NCBI GenBank assembly: GCA_938021685.1
Contig: CALIFM010000204.1
Span: 1-14,750, forward strand
DNA: 14,750 nucleotides
Direction of reading: 5' to 3'
From: an uncultured Gammaproteobacteria bacterium
Lineage (GTDB): Bacteria; Pseudomonadota; Gammaproteobacteria; Arenicellales; Poriferihabitantaceae
Below, one piece after another: positions 7,736 through 14,184 of this stretch. The position numbers and the translations under genes are program-made. Positions within the stretch are counted from its first letter, which is position 1; each line of letters opens with the position of its first letter. The notes below the pieces were generated by a model. The model saw nothing but the letters and a program-made list of their open reading frames with translations, was not told the origin of the DNA and searched no databases.

Positions 7736-8056
7736 TTATAGTTGGTCCGTATCTGCATGCAGCGCTTGACTGCTTTTAAATTGAGCTATTTGCTCATCAC
7801 TAGCTGGAGCTTGGTGCTGGGCTTTCCAGTCGCTGTATGCCATGCCATATACCTGTTGCAAAGCATCGTCGTACTCAAGTTCACCGTTCAGTTGATCGCT
7901 CGCTGTTTTTACCCATTTGCTTAGGCAATTACGGCAAAACCCCGCTAGATTCATTAAATCAATGTTTTGCACGTCGGTGCGTTTTTGTAAGTGTGCCACC
8001 AGCGCGCGAAATGCAGCGGCTTCAATTTCGGTTTGAGTTGTTGATTGGTTTGCCAT
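7736..8056 (-). CDS. DUF1244 family small protein
   Basis: This 106-residue cytoplasmic protein fits the DUF1244 family, which is common in Proteobacteria and has no firmly established function. The signature is IDLMNLAGFCRNCLSKW (32-48), with the paired cysteines C41 and C44, followed by YGMAYSDWKAQHQ (70-82). The CxxC pair could bind metal or be redox active, which is inference. The ATG at 8056 gives MANQSTTQTEIE and has no clear ribosome-binding site. It begins the packed block that continues with the 564-residue protein, 19 bases on. The 80 bases between it and xdhC hold no convincing promoter, so it may be transcribed from upstream. Confidence 0.85.
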   Translation of the reverse strand: MANQSTTQTEIEAAAFRALVAHLQKRTDVQNIDLMNLAGFCRNCLSKWVKTASDQLNGELEYDDALQQVYGMAYSDWKAQHQAPASDEQIAQFKSSQALHADTDQL

Positions 8057-8136
8057 GTTTAAAATAAAAATACTTAACTTGTATTGCCAAACCCTATTAA
8101 ACCATTTTTCTGCCGATTAGAGCAGTGCTACGAGAT

Positions 8137-8961
8137 TCATTTTTTTGTGGCTAGTTTTAGTTTTTCTTTGGGCGCGCTCGCTTTAGTGTCTTCTTGCCGT
8201 ATGATGAGCAGCTGCGCTGCCACGCTCAACGCGATCTCCATCGGTTGCTTGCCCGTGATGCTGGGTAGGCCAATGGGGCAAGTTAAATGGCTTAATTCTT
8301 GAGCGCTAAAGCCTTTTTGCTGAAGACGCTTGCTAAATTTAAGTTGCTTTGATTGCGAGCCTATCAGCCCGCAAAATAGGCTATCTTTGCGGCTTAAAAT
8401 GGCTTCGCACAAGGCCTGATCTAAACCGTGGTCGTGGGTCATAATGAGATAATAGCAATGCGGTGGGCATTGCTCTACTTCCAGCTCTGGCTGCGTTAGT
8501 GGGTGTTGTTGGATGTTGCTGGGGAGTGAATCAGGGAACAATTTTGTACGTGCATCAAACCACTGAACCTGAAAATCCAGCTTGGCCAATAGCGGCGCCA
8601 GCTCTTGACCGATATGGCCTGCGCCAAACAAGGCGACTTGGTTGCGTGTTGGCACAAACCATTCAAACAATAAAGTGACTACACCGCCGCAACATTGTTT
8701 TAAGTCTTGGCCAAGTTTAAAGGTTTGTATGTGCTGCCCGCTGCTGCCAGTTTGCGCCACATTGAGTAGGTCCTGCGCTTGCTGGATGGCTTGGTGTTCT
8801 AAAGCACCGCCGCCAATAGTTGCAAAGCTTTGCATAGAATTGACCACCATTTTGGTGCCAGTATTACGCGGGCTGGAGCCTTGGGTATCCATCACTGTCA
8901 CCAAACAGTATGACTGGTTTTGTTGCTGCAACTGCACGATAACTTCGGCCCAATGTGTCAT
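8137..8961 (-). CDS. xdhC: Xanthine dehydrogenase accessory protein XdhC
   Basis: XdhC binds molybdenum cofactor, promotes its sulfuration and delivers it to xanthine dehydrogenase, which oxidises hypoxanthine and xanthine to urate. At 274 residues it has the normal family length. The N-terminal XdhC/CoxI domain shows TVMDTQGSSPR (22-32), ATIGGGALEH (47-56) and the conserved Cys pair QCCGG (89-93). A Rossmann-like second domain follows with ALFGAGHIGQEL (110-121), YYLIMTHDHGLDQ (170-182), GLIGSQSK (198-205) and CPIGLPSITGKQPMEIA (228-244). The start ATG at 8961 is one base after the stop of a 29-codon ORF that itself follows the purine deaminase, so the three genes look co-transcribed. The structural genes xdhA and xdhB are not in the window; in many bacteria they sit next to xdhC, so they must be elsewhere here. 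The identification is confident. Confidence 0.93.
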   Translation of the reverse strand: MTHWAEVIVQLQQQNQSYCLVTVMDTQGSSPRNTGTKMVVNSMQSFATIGGGALEHQAIQQAQDLLNVAQTGSSGQHIQTFKLGQDLKQCCGGVVTLLFEWFVPTRNQVALFGAGHIGQELAPLLAKLDFQVQWFDARTKLFPDSLPSNIQQHPLTQPELEVEQCPPHCYYLIMTHDHGLDQALCEAILSRKDSLFCGLIGSQSKQLKFSKRLQQKGFSAQELSHLTCPIGLPSITGKQPMEIALSVAAQLLIIRQEDTKASAPKEKLKLATKK

Positions 8962-8962
8962 C

Positions 8963-9052
8963 TTATTTTTTTGCTTTGGAGATAATCATAAGCAGTAAGC
9001 CTTTTGTGATCTGCATCAGGTGGTAATACTTAATGGTCCGTTGATTTGGCAT
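8963..9052 (-). CDS. Short ORF, 29 residues, between the deaminase and xdhC
   Basis: Reading the minus strand, ATG at 9052-9050 opens a 30-codon frame that ends in TAA at 8965-8963, one base before the xdhC ATG. It begins 27 bases after the deaminase stop. The peptide starts MPNQRTIKYYHLMQ and ends KGLLLMIISKAKK. It is strongly basic (Arg5, Lys8, Lys17, Lys26, Lys28, Lys29, plus His11) with a short hydrophobic core LLLMII. A weak purine run (GAGA) lies about ten bases upstream of its ATG. The fit between two genes of the same operon suggests either a real small protein or a translated leader that couples deaminase to xdhC translation. I recognise no family, and chance remains possible at this length. 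Confidence 0.45.
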   Translation of the reverse strand: MPNQRTIKYYHLMQITKGLLLMIISKAKK

Positions 9053-9079
9053 GGTTGATTCTCGTTACAAGTACTAGTA

Positions 9080-10423
9080 TTAGTTGCATAAGCGTTTTGC
9101 GCAGCGCTGATGTTCAGCCAGCAAGGCGGTTAAGTCAACCTCTATTAAGGCACCATCGGTTACTCGCCACTCGCCGCCCACCATCACACAGTCAGCTTGT
9201 TGCGCGCCGCACAGTATTAAGGCTGCTACTTTATCACCAGCACCACTAAAGCGTGGCTCATCCAGTTTGAACAAGGCCAAATCGGCCATTTTTCCTGCTG
9301 CCAGCTCGCCAATGTCATTGCGGCCTAAGCAGGCTGCGCCGCCTTTAGTGGCCCAGTGCAAAGCGGTTAAGTGACTGACTTGATCTGCTTCGTAGTTCAA
9401 GCGTTGTAGCAAAAAAGCTTGCCGCACTTCTTGAATTAAATTAGAGCCGTCATTAGATGCTGAGCCGTCCACTCCAATGCCGATGGCGCAGCCCGCCGCT
9501 TGTAAGTCTAAGCTTTGGCACAGGCCTGAGCTAAGCAACATATTGGAGCTGGGGCAATGCGCGATGCCTATACCGGCAGCTCCGAGGCGTTTGATTTCAT
9601 CTGCGTCGAAGTGAATACCATGCGCTAGCCATACGTCATTTTCCAGCCAGCCTACACGCTCTAGGTAATCCACAGGTCGATCACCAAATTTCTTTAAACA
9701 AAAGGCGGTCTCATCATGGGTTTCGGCCAAATGTGTATGCAAGCGCACTTGGTGTTGACGCGCTAAGGCGGCTGTTTCTTGCATTAAGTCTTCGCTGACG
9801 CTAAATGGCGAGCACGGCGCCAGTGCAATTTGCACCGCTGCGCCATGTTTGCTTTGGTGGTACGTTTTAATAACCCGCTCACTGTCGGCCAAGATGGTAT
9901 CTTCACTTTGGATGGCGCTGCGCGGTGGTAAGCCACCTTGGTCTTCGCCCAAGCTCATAGAACCCCGGGTTAGCGTGGCACGAATGCCTATACGGTTAAT
10001 GGCCTGCACTTGCAGGTCTATAGCATCGGTTGCTGCTTCAGGAAAGATATAATGATGATCAGCGGCAGTGGTGCAACCAGATAGCAGCAGCTCGGCCGCA
10101 GCCAGCTCGGTGGCGGCGCTGATCATCGGTCTGTCAAGCCCGGCCCAAATTGGATAAAGGCTTTGCAACCAAGGGAATAGCTTTTTGTTCAGTGCAGCAG
10201 GCTGGGCGCGAGTTAAGGTTTGATAAAAATGATGGTGGGTGTTGATAAGGCCAGGGGTGATAACGTGGCTGCTTGCATCAAATTCTTGCTCAGCGCTATA
10301 GCTTGGTTGCGCGCCTTTGGGCACTAACTCTAAAATAATGTCGTCTTCTATCACGATGCCGCCGCTGGCATCGGTATCATTAGCAGTGTAAATGGCTAAA
10401 GGGTTTTTGATCCAAGTGCGCAT
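9080..10423 (-). CDS. 8-oxoguanine deaminase (amidohydrolase, guanine deaminase-like)
   Basis: Zinc-dependent amidohydrolase of the guanine deaminase/ATZ-TRZ group, 447 residues, cytoplasmic. The opening MRTWIKNPLAIYTAND and the overall layout match the bacterial 8-oxoguanine deaminases (the P. aeruginosa PA0142 type), which convert 8-oxoguanine to urate and ammonia. Metal and catalytic residues are visible: H63 and H65 in NTHHHFYQT, H231 and E234 in LHTHLAET, H268 in LAHGIHF, and D319 in GVDGSASND. The C-terminus has the usual GELAAGKMADLALFKLD strand of the composite domain. The ATG at 10423 is used; the ribosome-binding site is weak. It is divergent from a purine-type ABC importer and upstream of xdhC, both of which favour a purine substrate. 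Guanine or another cytosine/purine-like ring is the alternative. The family is certain; 8-oxoguanine specificity is inferred from resemblance and context. Confidence 0.87.
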   Translation of the reverse strand: MRTWIKNPLAIYTANDTDASGGIVIEDDIILELVPKGAQPSYSAEQEFDASSHVITPGLINTHHHFYQTLTRAQPAALNKKLFPWLQSLYPIWAGLDRPMISAATELAAAELLLSGCTTAADHHYIFPEAATDAIDLQVQAINRIGIRATLTRGSMSLGEDQGGLPPRSAIQSEDTILADSERVIKTYHQSKHGAAVQIALAPCSPFSVSEDLMQETAALARQHQVRLHTHLAETHDETAFCLKKFGDRPVDYLERVGWLENDVWLAHGIHFDADEIKRLGAAGIGIAHCPSSNMLLSSGLCQSLDLQAAGCAIGIGVDGSASNDGSNLIQEVRQAFLLQRLNYEADQVSHLTALHWATKGGAACLGRNDIGELAAGKMADLALFKLDEPRFSGAGDKVAALILCGAQQADCVMVGGEWRVTDGALIEVDLTALLAEHQRCAKRLCN

Positions 10424-10551
10424 AGGGTTAGCTTAGCTCGCTAAAAACAGGTGACAATAAATTAATTTGTGTTAAGTTTATGGGTATTGTGCTTTGACTT
10501 AAAGCCCTAACATCTATATCAAAAAAGTAGCCGCACAAGAATATCTCCTCT
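10424..10551. promoter_or_regulatory. Divergent control region of the purine deaminase and the ABC importer
   Basis: These 128 bases must contain both divergent promoters. Three related half-sites are seen: TGACAAT (10452-10458, an inverted ATTGTCA), TTTGTG (10466-10471) and ATTGTG (10486-10491). The last two are spaced by 20 bases, about two helical turns. ACAATA (10454-10459) and TATTGT (10485-10490) form an inverted pair. AAATTAATTT (10459-10468) is a perfect 10-base palindrome. This is a plausible operator for a shared purine-responsive regulator, but no regulator gene is in the window and I cannot name the site. Confidence 0.45.
10494..10522 (+). promoter_or_regulatory. Likely sigma-70 promoter for the ABC importer operon
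   Basis: TTGACT (10494-10499, five of six) is followed by a 17-base spacer and TATCAA (10517-10522, four of six). An overlapping TATATC at 10515-10520 is an alternative with a 15-base spacer. Transcription would start near 10530, about 22 bases before the ATG. The -35 lies just downstream of the half-sites at 10486-10491, so a bound regulator would overlap or abut it. Confidence 0.45.
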
Positions 10552-12090
10552 ATGATCGCCCCTAAATACACCAATTTGCTGGAGCTGCACGCCATGCGTA
10601 AAGCTTATCCAGGGTGTTTGGCCAATGACGATATTGATCTTGATTTGCGCGCAGGTGAAATTCACGCTTTGCTGGGCGAAAATGGGGCAGGCAAGTCCAC
10701 CTTGGTGAAAATGATTTACGGTTTATTAAAGCCTGATGCTGGGGAAATTATATTTGAAGGTAAGGCGGTCAATATCACCAGTCCTGCTATGGCGCGTGGA
10801 CTAGGTATCGCCATGGTGTTTCAGCATTTTTCTTTGTTTGATTCTTTAACTGTTACTCAGAATATTGCACTAGGCATTGGTCAAAAGCACGATTTGGATG
10901 GCTTGAGTGAGCAGATTAATGCGATCTCGCAGCGCTATGGTTTGCCGCTAGACCCACAGCGGCACGTTTACAGTTTGTCGGTGGGTGAGCGCCAGCGTAT
11001 TGAAATTATCCGCTGTTTACTGCAACAACCTAAACTGATGGTAATGGATGAGCCTACCTCGGTGCTTACTCCACAAGAGGTGGAAAAGCTGTTCGTTACT
11101 TTGCAACGTTTATGTGACGAGGGTTTGTCAATTTTATATATCTCGCACAAGCTGGATGAGATTAAAGCCATTTGCCACCGTGCCACAGTGTTGCGTGATG
11201 GCAAGCGCGTGGCTTGTGTGGAGGTGGCAGATGAAAGCCCCAAAACAATGGCAGCGTTGATGATGGGCGAAGAATTAAAAACCAGTTCGAAGCGCGTTAA
11301 ACCAAAGCTTGGACCGGTACGTTTGCAACTTGACGCCTTAAATATGCACGCACCTGATGAGCTTGGCATGGCACTTAAAGACATATCGCTGCGTGTGCAT
11401 GGCGGTGAAATAGTTGGTATTGCTGGTGTGGCCGGTAATGGCCAAGACGAATTGCTGCAAGCTATCAATGGCGAGCGCTTATGCAGCTCTGCACCAATGG
11501 TGCAAATAGATGGGCAAGACGCTGGTCAGATGAGTGTAAGCCAGCGGCGGGTGATCGGTTTGTCTAGCGTACCAGAAAAGCGCTTAGGGCATGGTGCAGT
11601 GCCGTCGATGAGTTTGTTAGATAACACGCTATTGACCGCTTATGAACGTTTGGGCTTAGTCGGCAAAGGCTGGATTGATCATCAAAAAAGCCGCACTGTC
11701 ACTGAGCAAATCGTGAGTGAGCATGACGTTAAAGCAACCGGTTTAAGCGCGCCTGCTAGCAGTTTATCGGGCGGTAACTTGCAAAAATATATCGTTGGCC
11801 GTGAGCTGCAGCAGCAGCCCGAAGTATTAGTGGTTTCACAGCCCACTTGGGGTGTAGATGCCGGGGCGGCACAAAACATTCGCGAGGCACTTAAAGCCTT
11901 AGCAAAAAAAGGGGCGGCAGTGCTGGTGATTTCGCAAGACTTAGATGAGTTGATGGAAATCACTGATCGCATTGGTGCAATATGTGCTGGTAGTCTGTCG
12001 TCGTTTTATGCCACTGATACAGTGAATTATGAGCAAATGGGATTGCTGATGGCTGGTGCGCAAAGCGGCGAATTAGCCGCTGTATCTTAA
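10552..12090 (+). CDS. BMP-type nucleoside/purine ABC importer, ATP-binding protein with two NBDs
   Basis: Fused double nucleotide-binding ATPase (512 residues) of the sugar/nucleoside importer class (RbsA, YufO/NupO-like), on the cytoplasmic face of the inner membrane. NBD1 is complete: Walker A GENGAGKST (42-50), Q-loop VFQHFSLF (89-96), signature SVGERQR (143-149), Walker B LMVMDEP (162-168) and switch His199. NBD2 is degenerate: the P-loop position reads GVAGNGQDE (292-300) with no Lys, the signature LSGGNLQK (405-412) is intact, and Walker B reads VLVVSQPTWGVD (425-436), with Gln429 where NBD1 has the catalytic Glu. This asymmetry is normal in the class. The ATG at 10552 lacks a clear ribosome-binding site. 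It is the first gene of the ABC operon, 25 bases before permease 1. The binding-protein type and the deaminase opposite point to nucleosides or purines. Confidence 0.92.
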   Translation: MIAPKYTNLLELHAMRKAYPGCLANDDIDLDLRAGEIHALLGENGAGKSTLVKMIYGLLKPDAGEIIFEGKAVNITSPAMARGLGIAMVFQHFSLFDSLTVTQNIALGIGQKHDLDGLSEQINAISQRYGLPLDPQRHVYSLSVGERQRIEIIRCLLQQPKLMVMDEPTSVLTPQEVEKLFVTLQRLCDEGLSILYISHKLDEIKAICHRATVLRDGKRVACVEVADESPKTMAALMMGEELKTSSKRVKPKLGPVRLQLDALNMHAPDELGMALKDISLRVHGGEIVGIAGVAGNGQDELLQAINGERLCSSAPMVQIDGQDAGQMSVSQRRVIGLSSVPEKRLGHGAVPSMSLLDNTLLTAYERLGLVGKGWIDHQKSRTVTEQIVSEHDVKATGLSAPASSLSGGNLQKYIVGRELQQQPEVLVVSQPTWGVDAGAAQNIREALKALAKKGAAVLVISQDLDELMEITDRIGAICAGSLSSFYATDTVNYEQMGLLMAGAQSGELAAVS

Positions 12091-12115
12091 TTAGCACTGA
12101 AAAAAGAAGCGCCAT

Positions 12116-13183
12116 ATGTTACAGCTCATTAAACGCCCCAGCCCTTCGAAAGCGATGGTTTATTTATCACCAGTGCTGGCGCTGCTACTAACATTGTGCG
12201 CAGGTTTGGTGCTATTTTCCTTAATGGGCGTATCGCCGATGGCGGCGCTTAAAGCTTTTTTTGTTACGCCGATTTCCACTACTTATGGTTTGGGTGAGTT
12301 GTGGGTCAAAGCCACACCTCTGATTTTAATTGGCGTGGCTTTGTCACTGGGTTTTCGTGCGGGGGTGTGGAATATAGGTGCTGAAGGACAACTGCTAATG
12401 GGCGGGATTTTTGGCGGCGCAGCCGCGTTGTTTTTCTATGAAAAAACAGGTTTCTATATTTTGCCGCTGATTTTACTTGCAGGCATTTTAGGCGGCTTGT
12501 TTTGGGCATCAATTGTGGCTTTTTTGCGCACTCAGTTTAATGCCAATGAGATCTTAACTAGCCTAATGTTGACTTACGTTGCTAGCTTATTATTGAGTCT
12601 GTTAGTGCATGGGCCATTCAAAGACCCAGACGGATTCAATTTTCCTGAGTCACGCATCTTCTCTGATTCAGCCTTATTACCTATTTTATTTGAAGGCACC
12701 CGCATGCATTTCGGGGCGATTATTGCTGTGCTGGTTTCTTTGGGTGGTTGGTTGCTGCTGTCGAAAAGCTTGTTGGGTTACCAGATAAAGGTTATGGGTG
12801 ATGCACCAGACGCGGGCACTCATGCAGGCTTTAGCCAGAAAAAAATTATTTGGATTGCACTACTGCTTAGTGGTGGGGCGGCAGGTTTGGCAGGGGTGAT
12901 CGAACTCACAGGCCCGATTGGGCAGATATTGCCTAATATCTCGCCAGGCTATGGCTTTGCTGCAATCATTGTTGCCTATGTTGGGCGTTTACACCCTATT
13001 GGCGCGTTGTTTGCAGGTTTGTTGCTGGCATTGTCGTATTTAGGCGGCGAGACAGCGCAAATCAAGCTCAACCTGCCGTTGGCGGTAACGGGGGTGTTTC
13101 AGGGTATGTTGCTGTTTTTTATATTAGCTTGCGATGTGTTTATCCACTACCAGATTAAGCCGCGCAGTGCTTCTATTGCTTAA
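12116..13183 (+). CDS. BMP-type ABC importer permease 1
   Basis: Inner-membrane permease of the branched-chain amino acid/nucleoside type (BPD_transp_2; YufP/NupP-like), 355 residues with about eight to ten hydrophobic segments. The first membrane segment is about residues 16-38. The conserved motif FRAGVWNIGAEGQLLMG (80-96) marks nucleoside-type permeases. FNANEILTSLMLTYVASLLL (141-160) is also typical, as is the end region SPGYGFAAIIVAYVGR (276-291), with VMGDAPDAGTHAGFS as the cytoplasmic coupling loop (227-240). It starts at the ATG at 12116 after an AAGAAG purine run. It lies between the ATPase and the second permease, with gaps of 25 and 12 bases, so all three are made from one transcript. 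It is the larger of the two permeases, as in YufO-P-Q-like systems. Confidence 0.91.
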   Translation: MLQLIKRPSPSKAMVYLSPVLALLLTLCAGLVLFSLMGVSPMAALKAFFVTPISTTYGLGELWVKATPLILIGVALSLGFRAGVWNIGAEGQLLMGGIFGGAAALFFYEKTGFYILPLILLAGILGGLFWASIVAFLRTQFNANEILTSLMLTYVASLLLSLLVHGPFKDPDGFNFPESRIFSDSALLPILFEGTRMHFGAIIAVLVSLGGWLLLSKSLLGYQIKVMGDAPDAGTHAGFSQKKIIWIALLLSGGAAGLAGVIELTGPIGQILPNISPGYGFAAIIVAYVGRLHPIGALFAGLLLALSYLGGETAQIKLNLPLAVTGVFQGMLLFFILACDVFIHYQIKPRSASIA

Positions 13184-13195
13184 CAGATTATAGTT

Positions 13196-14119
13196 ATGAC
13201 TGATTTAATCCTGCCGATTTTGCTTACTCTAATGACGGCTGCAACTCCGTTGTTGTTCGCTGCTATTGGTGAGTTGGTTACTGAAAAGTCGGGCGTGCTT
13301 AATTTAGGTGTTGAAGGCATGATGCTAATGGGAGCAGTCAGCGGATTTGCTACATGGCACCTCACAGGCAGCCCTTTTTTGGGTGTGTTAGGTGGCATGG
13401 CAGCGGGTGCGCTAATGGCTAGTTTGTTTGCCTTCTTGGTGCTGGTGTTGCATGCTAGTCAGGTGCCAACTGGCTTGGCCTTGACCATCTTTGGTATTGG
13501 TTTGAGTGCCTTGATTGGGCAAGGCTTGGTAGGTGTTGCGTATGACGGCTTACCAAATTTAGCCGTGCCGTTGCTCAGTGAAATCCCGTTTGTTGGCCCA
13601 TTGCTGTTTAATCAAGACGCACTCATTTATTTATCGTTCGCACTGGCTTTTGGTGTGATGTGGTTTATGAATAAATCGCACTCGGGTTTAGTGCTGCGTG
13701 CGGTTGGTGATTCGCATGATGCAGCCTATGCAATGGGCTATAAAGTGGTGCGCATTCGCTTTTTAGCCATATTGTTTGGTGGTGCAATGGCAGGCGTAGG
13801 CGGGGCGTACTTATCATTGGCCTATTCGCCCTTATGGGCAGAGAATATGACCGCTGGCCGTGGCTGGATTGCGCTTGCCTTGGTGGTTTTTGCTTCATGG
13901 CGTACTAGTCGAGTGCTATTAGGTGCGTATTTGTTTGGTGGTATTAATATTATCCAGCTGCACGCACAAGCAATGGGCGCCAATGTGCCATCGCAAGTGA
14001 TGTCGATGCTGCCGTACCTCGCAACGATTGTGGTGCTGGTGCTTATTTCGCGTGATCAAGCCAAAATAAAGCTTAATGCTCCAGCCAGTCTTACTAAACC
14101 GTTTCATCCTAGTGTGTAA
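13196..14119 (+). CDS. BMP-type ABC importer permease 2
   Basis: Second permease (YufQ/NupQ-like) of the same importer, 307 residues and almost entirely membrane-embedded. The motif EKSGVLNLGVEGMMLMGA (30-47) parallels the motif of permease 1 and is typical of this partner. A cytoplasmic coupling loop, LVLRAVGDSHDAAYAMGYKV (165-184), precedes the repeated hydrophobic part, with MTAGRGWIALALVVFASW (218-235) near the end. It pairs with permease 1 to form the transmembrane channel. The ATG at 13196 has only a weak upstream site (12-base gap), so translation may depend on reading through from permease 1. A hydrophilic tail of about 20 residues follows the last helix. Confidence 0.91.
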   Translation: MTDLILPILLTLMTAATPLLFAAIGELVTEKSGVLNLGVEGMMLMGAVSGFATWHLTGSPFLGVLGGMAAGALMASLFAFLVLVLHASQVPTGLALTIFGIGLSALIGQGLVGVAYDGLPNLAVPLLSEIPFVGPLLFNQDALIYLSFALAFGVMWFMNKSHSGLVLRAVGDSHDAAYAMGYKVVRIRFLAILFGGAMAGVGGAYLSLAYSPLWAENMTAGRGWIALALVVFASWRTSRVLLGAYLFGGINIIQLHAQAMGANVPSQVMSMLPYLATIVVLVLISRDQAKIKLNAPASLTKPFHPSV

Positions 14120-14123
14120 GTTC

Positions 14124-14139
14124 TGCTAGAATTTATACT
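14124..14139 (+). promoter_or_regulatory. Possible internal promoter for the binding-protein gene
   Basis: TGCTAGAAT (14124-14132) fits an extended -10, and TATACT (14134-14139) is a second -10-like hexamer right after it. No good -35 is visible. Binding proteins are often needed in excess over their permeases, so an extra promoter in this 65-base gap would make sense, but the evidence is only pattern matching. Confidence 0.33.
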
Positions 14140-14174
14140 AAAAGTTATAAACAAAACCCAAACCCACTATTATT

Positions 14175-14179
14175 GAGGA
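14175..14179 (+). promoter_or_regulatory. Strong ribosome-binding site for the binding-protein gene
   Basis: GAGGA lies five bases before the ATG at 14185. It is the best Shine-Dalgarno sequence in the window, in contrast to the weak sites of the three preceding importer genes, and suggests the binding protein is made at a higher level. Confidence 0.65.
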
Positions 14180-14184
14180 TCATT

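Noticed and set aside
8061..8090. TTGGCA-18-TATTTT as a promoter for the DUF1244 gene on the minus strand
   Set aside because: The -10 would end only five bases before the ATG at 8056, putting the transcription start inside the coding sequence.
8111..8130. Short inverted repeat near the end of xdhC (CTGC / GCAG) as a terminator
   Set aside because: The stem is only four bases and is not followed by a T-run on the coding strand.
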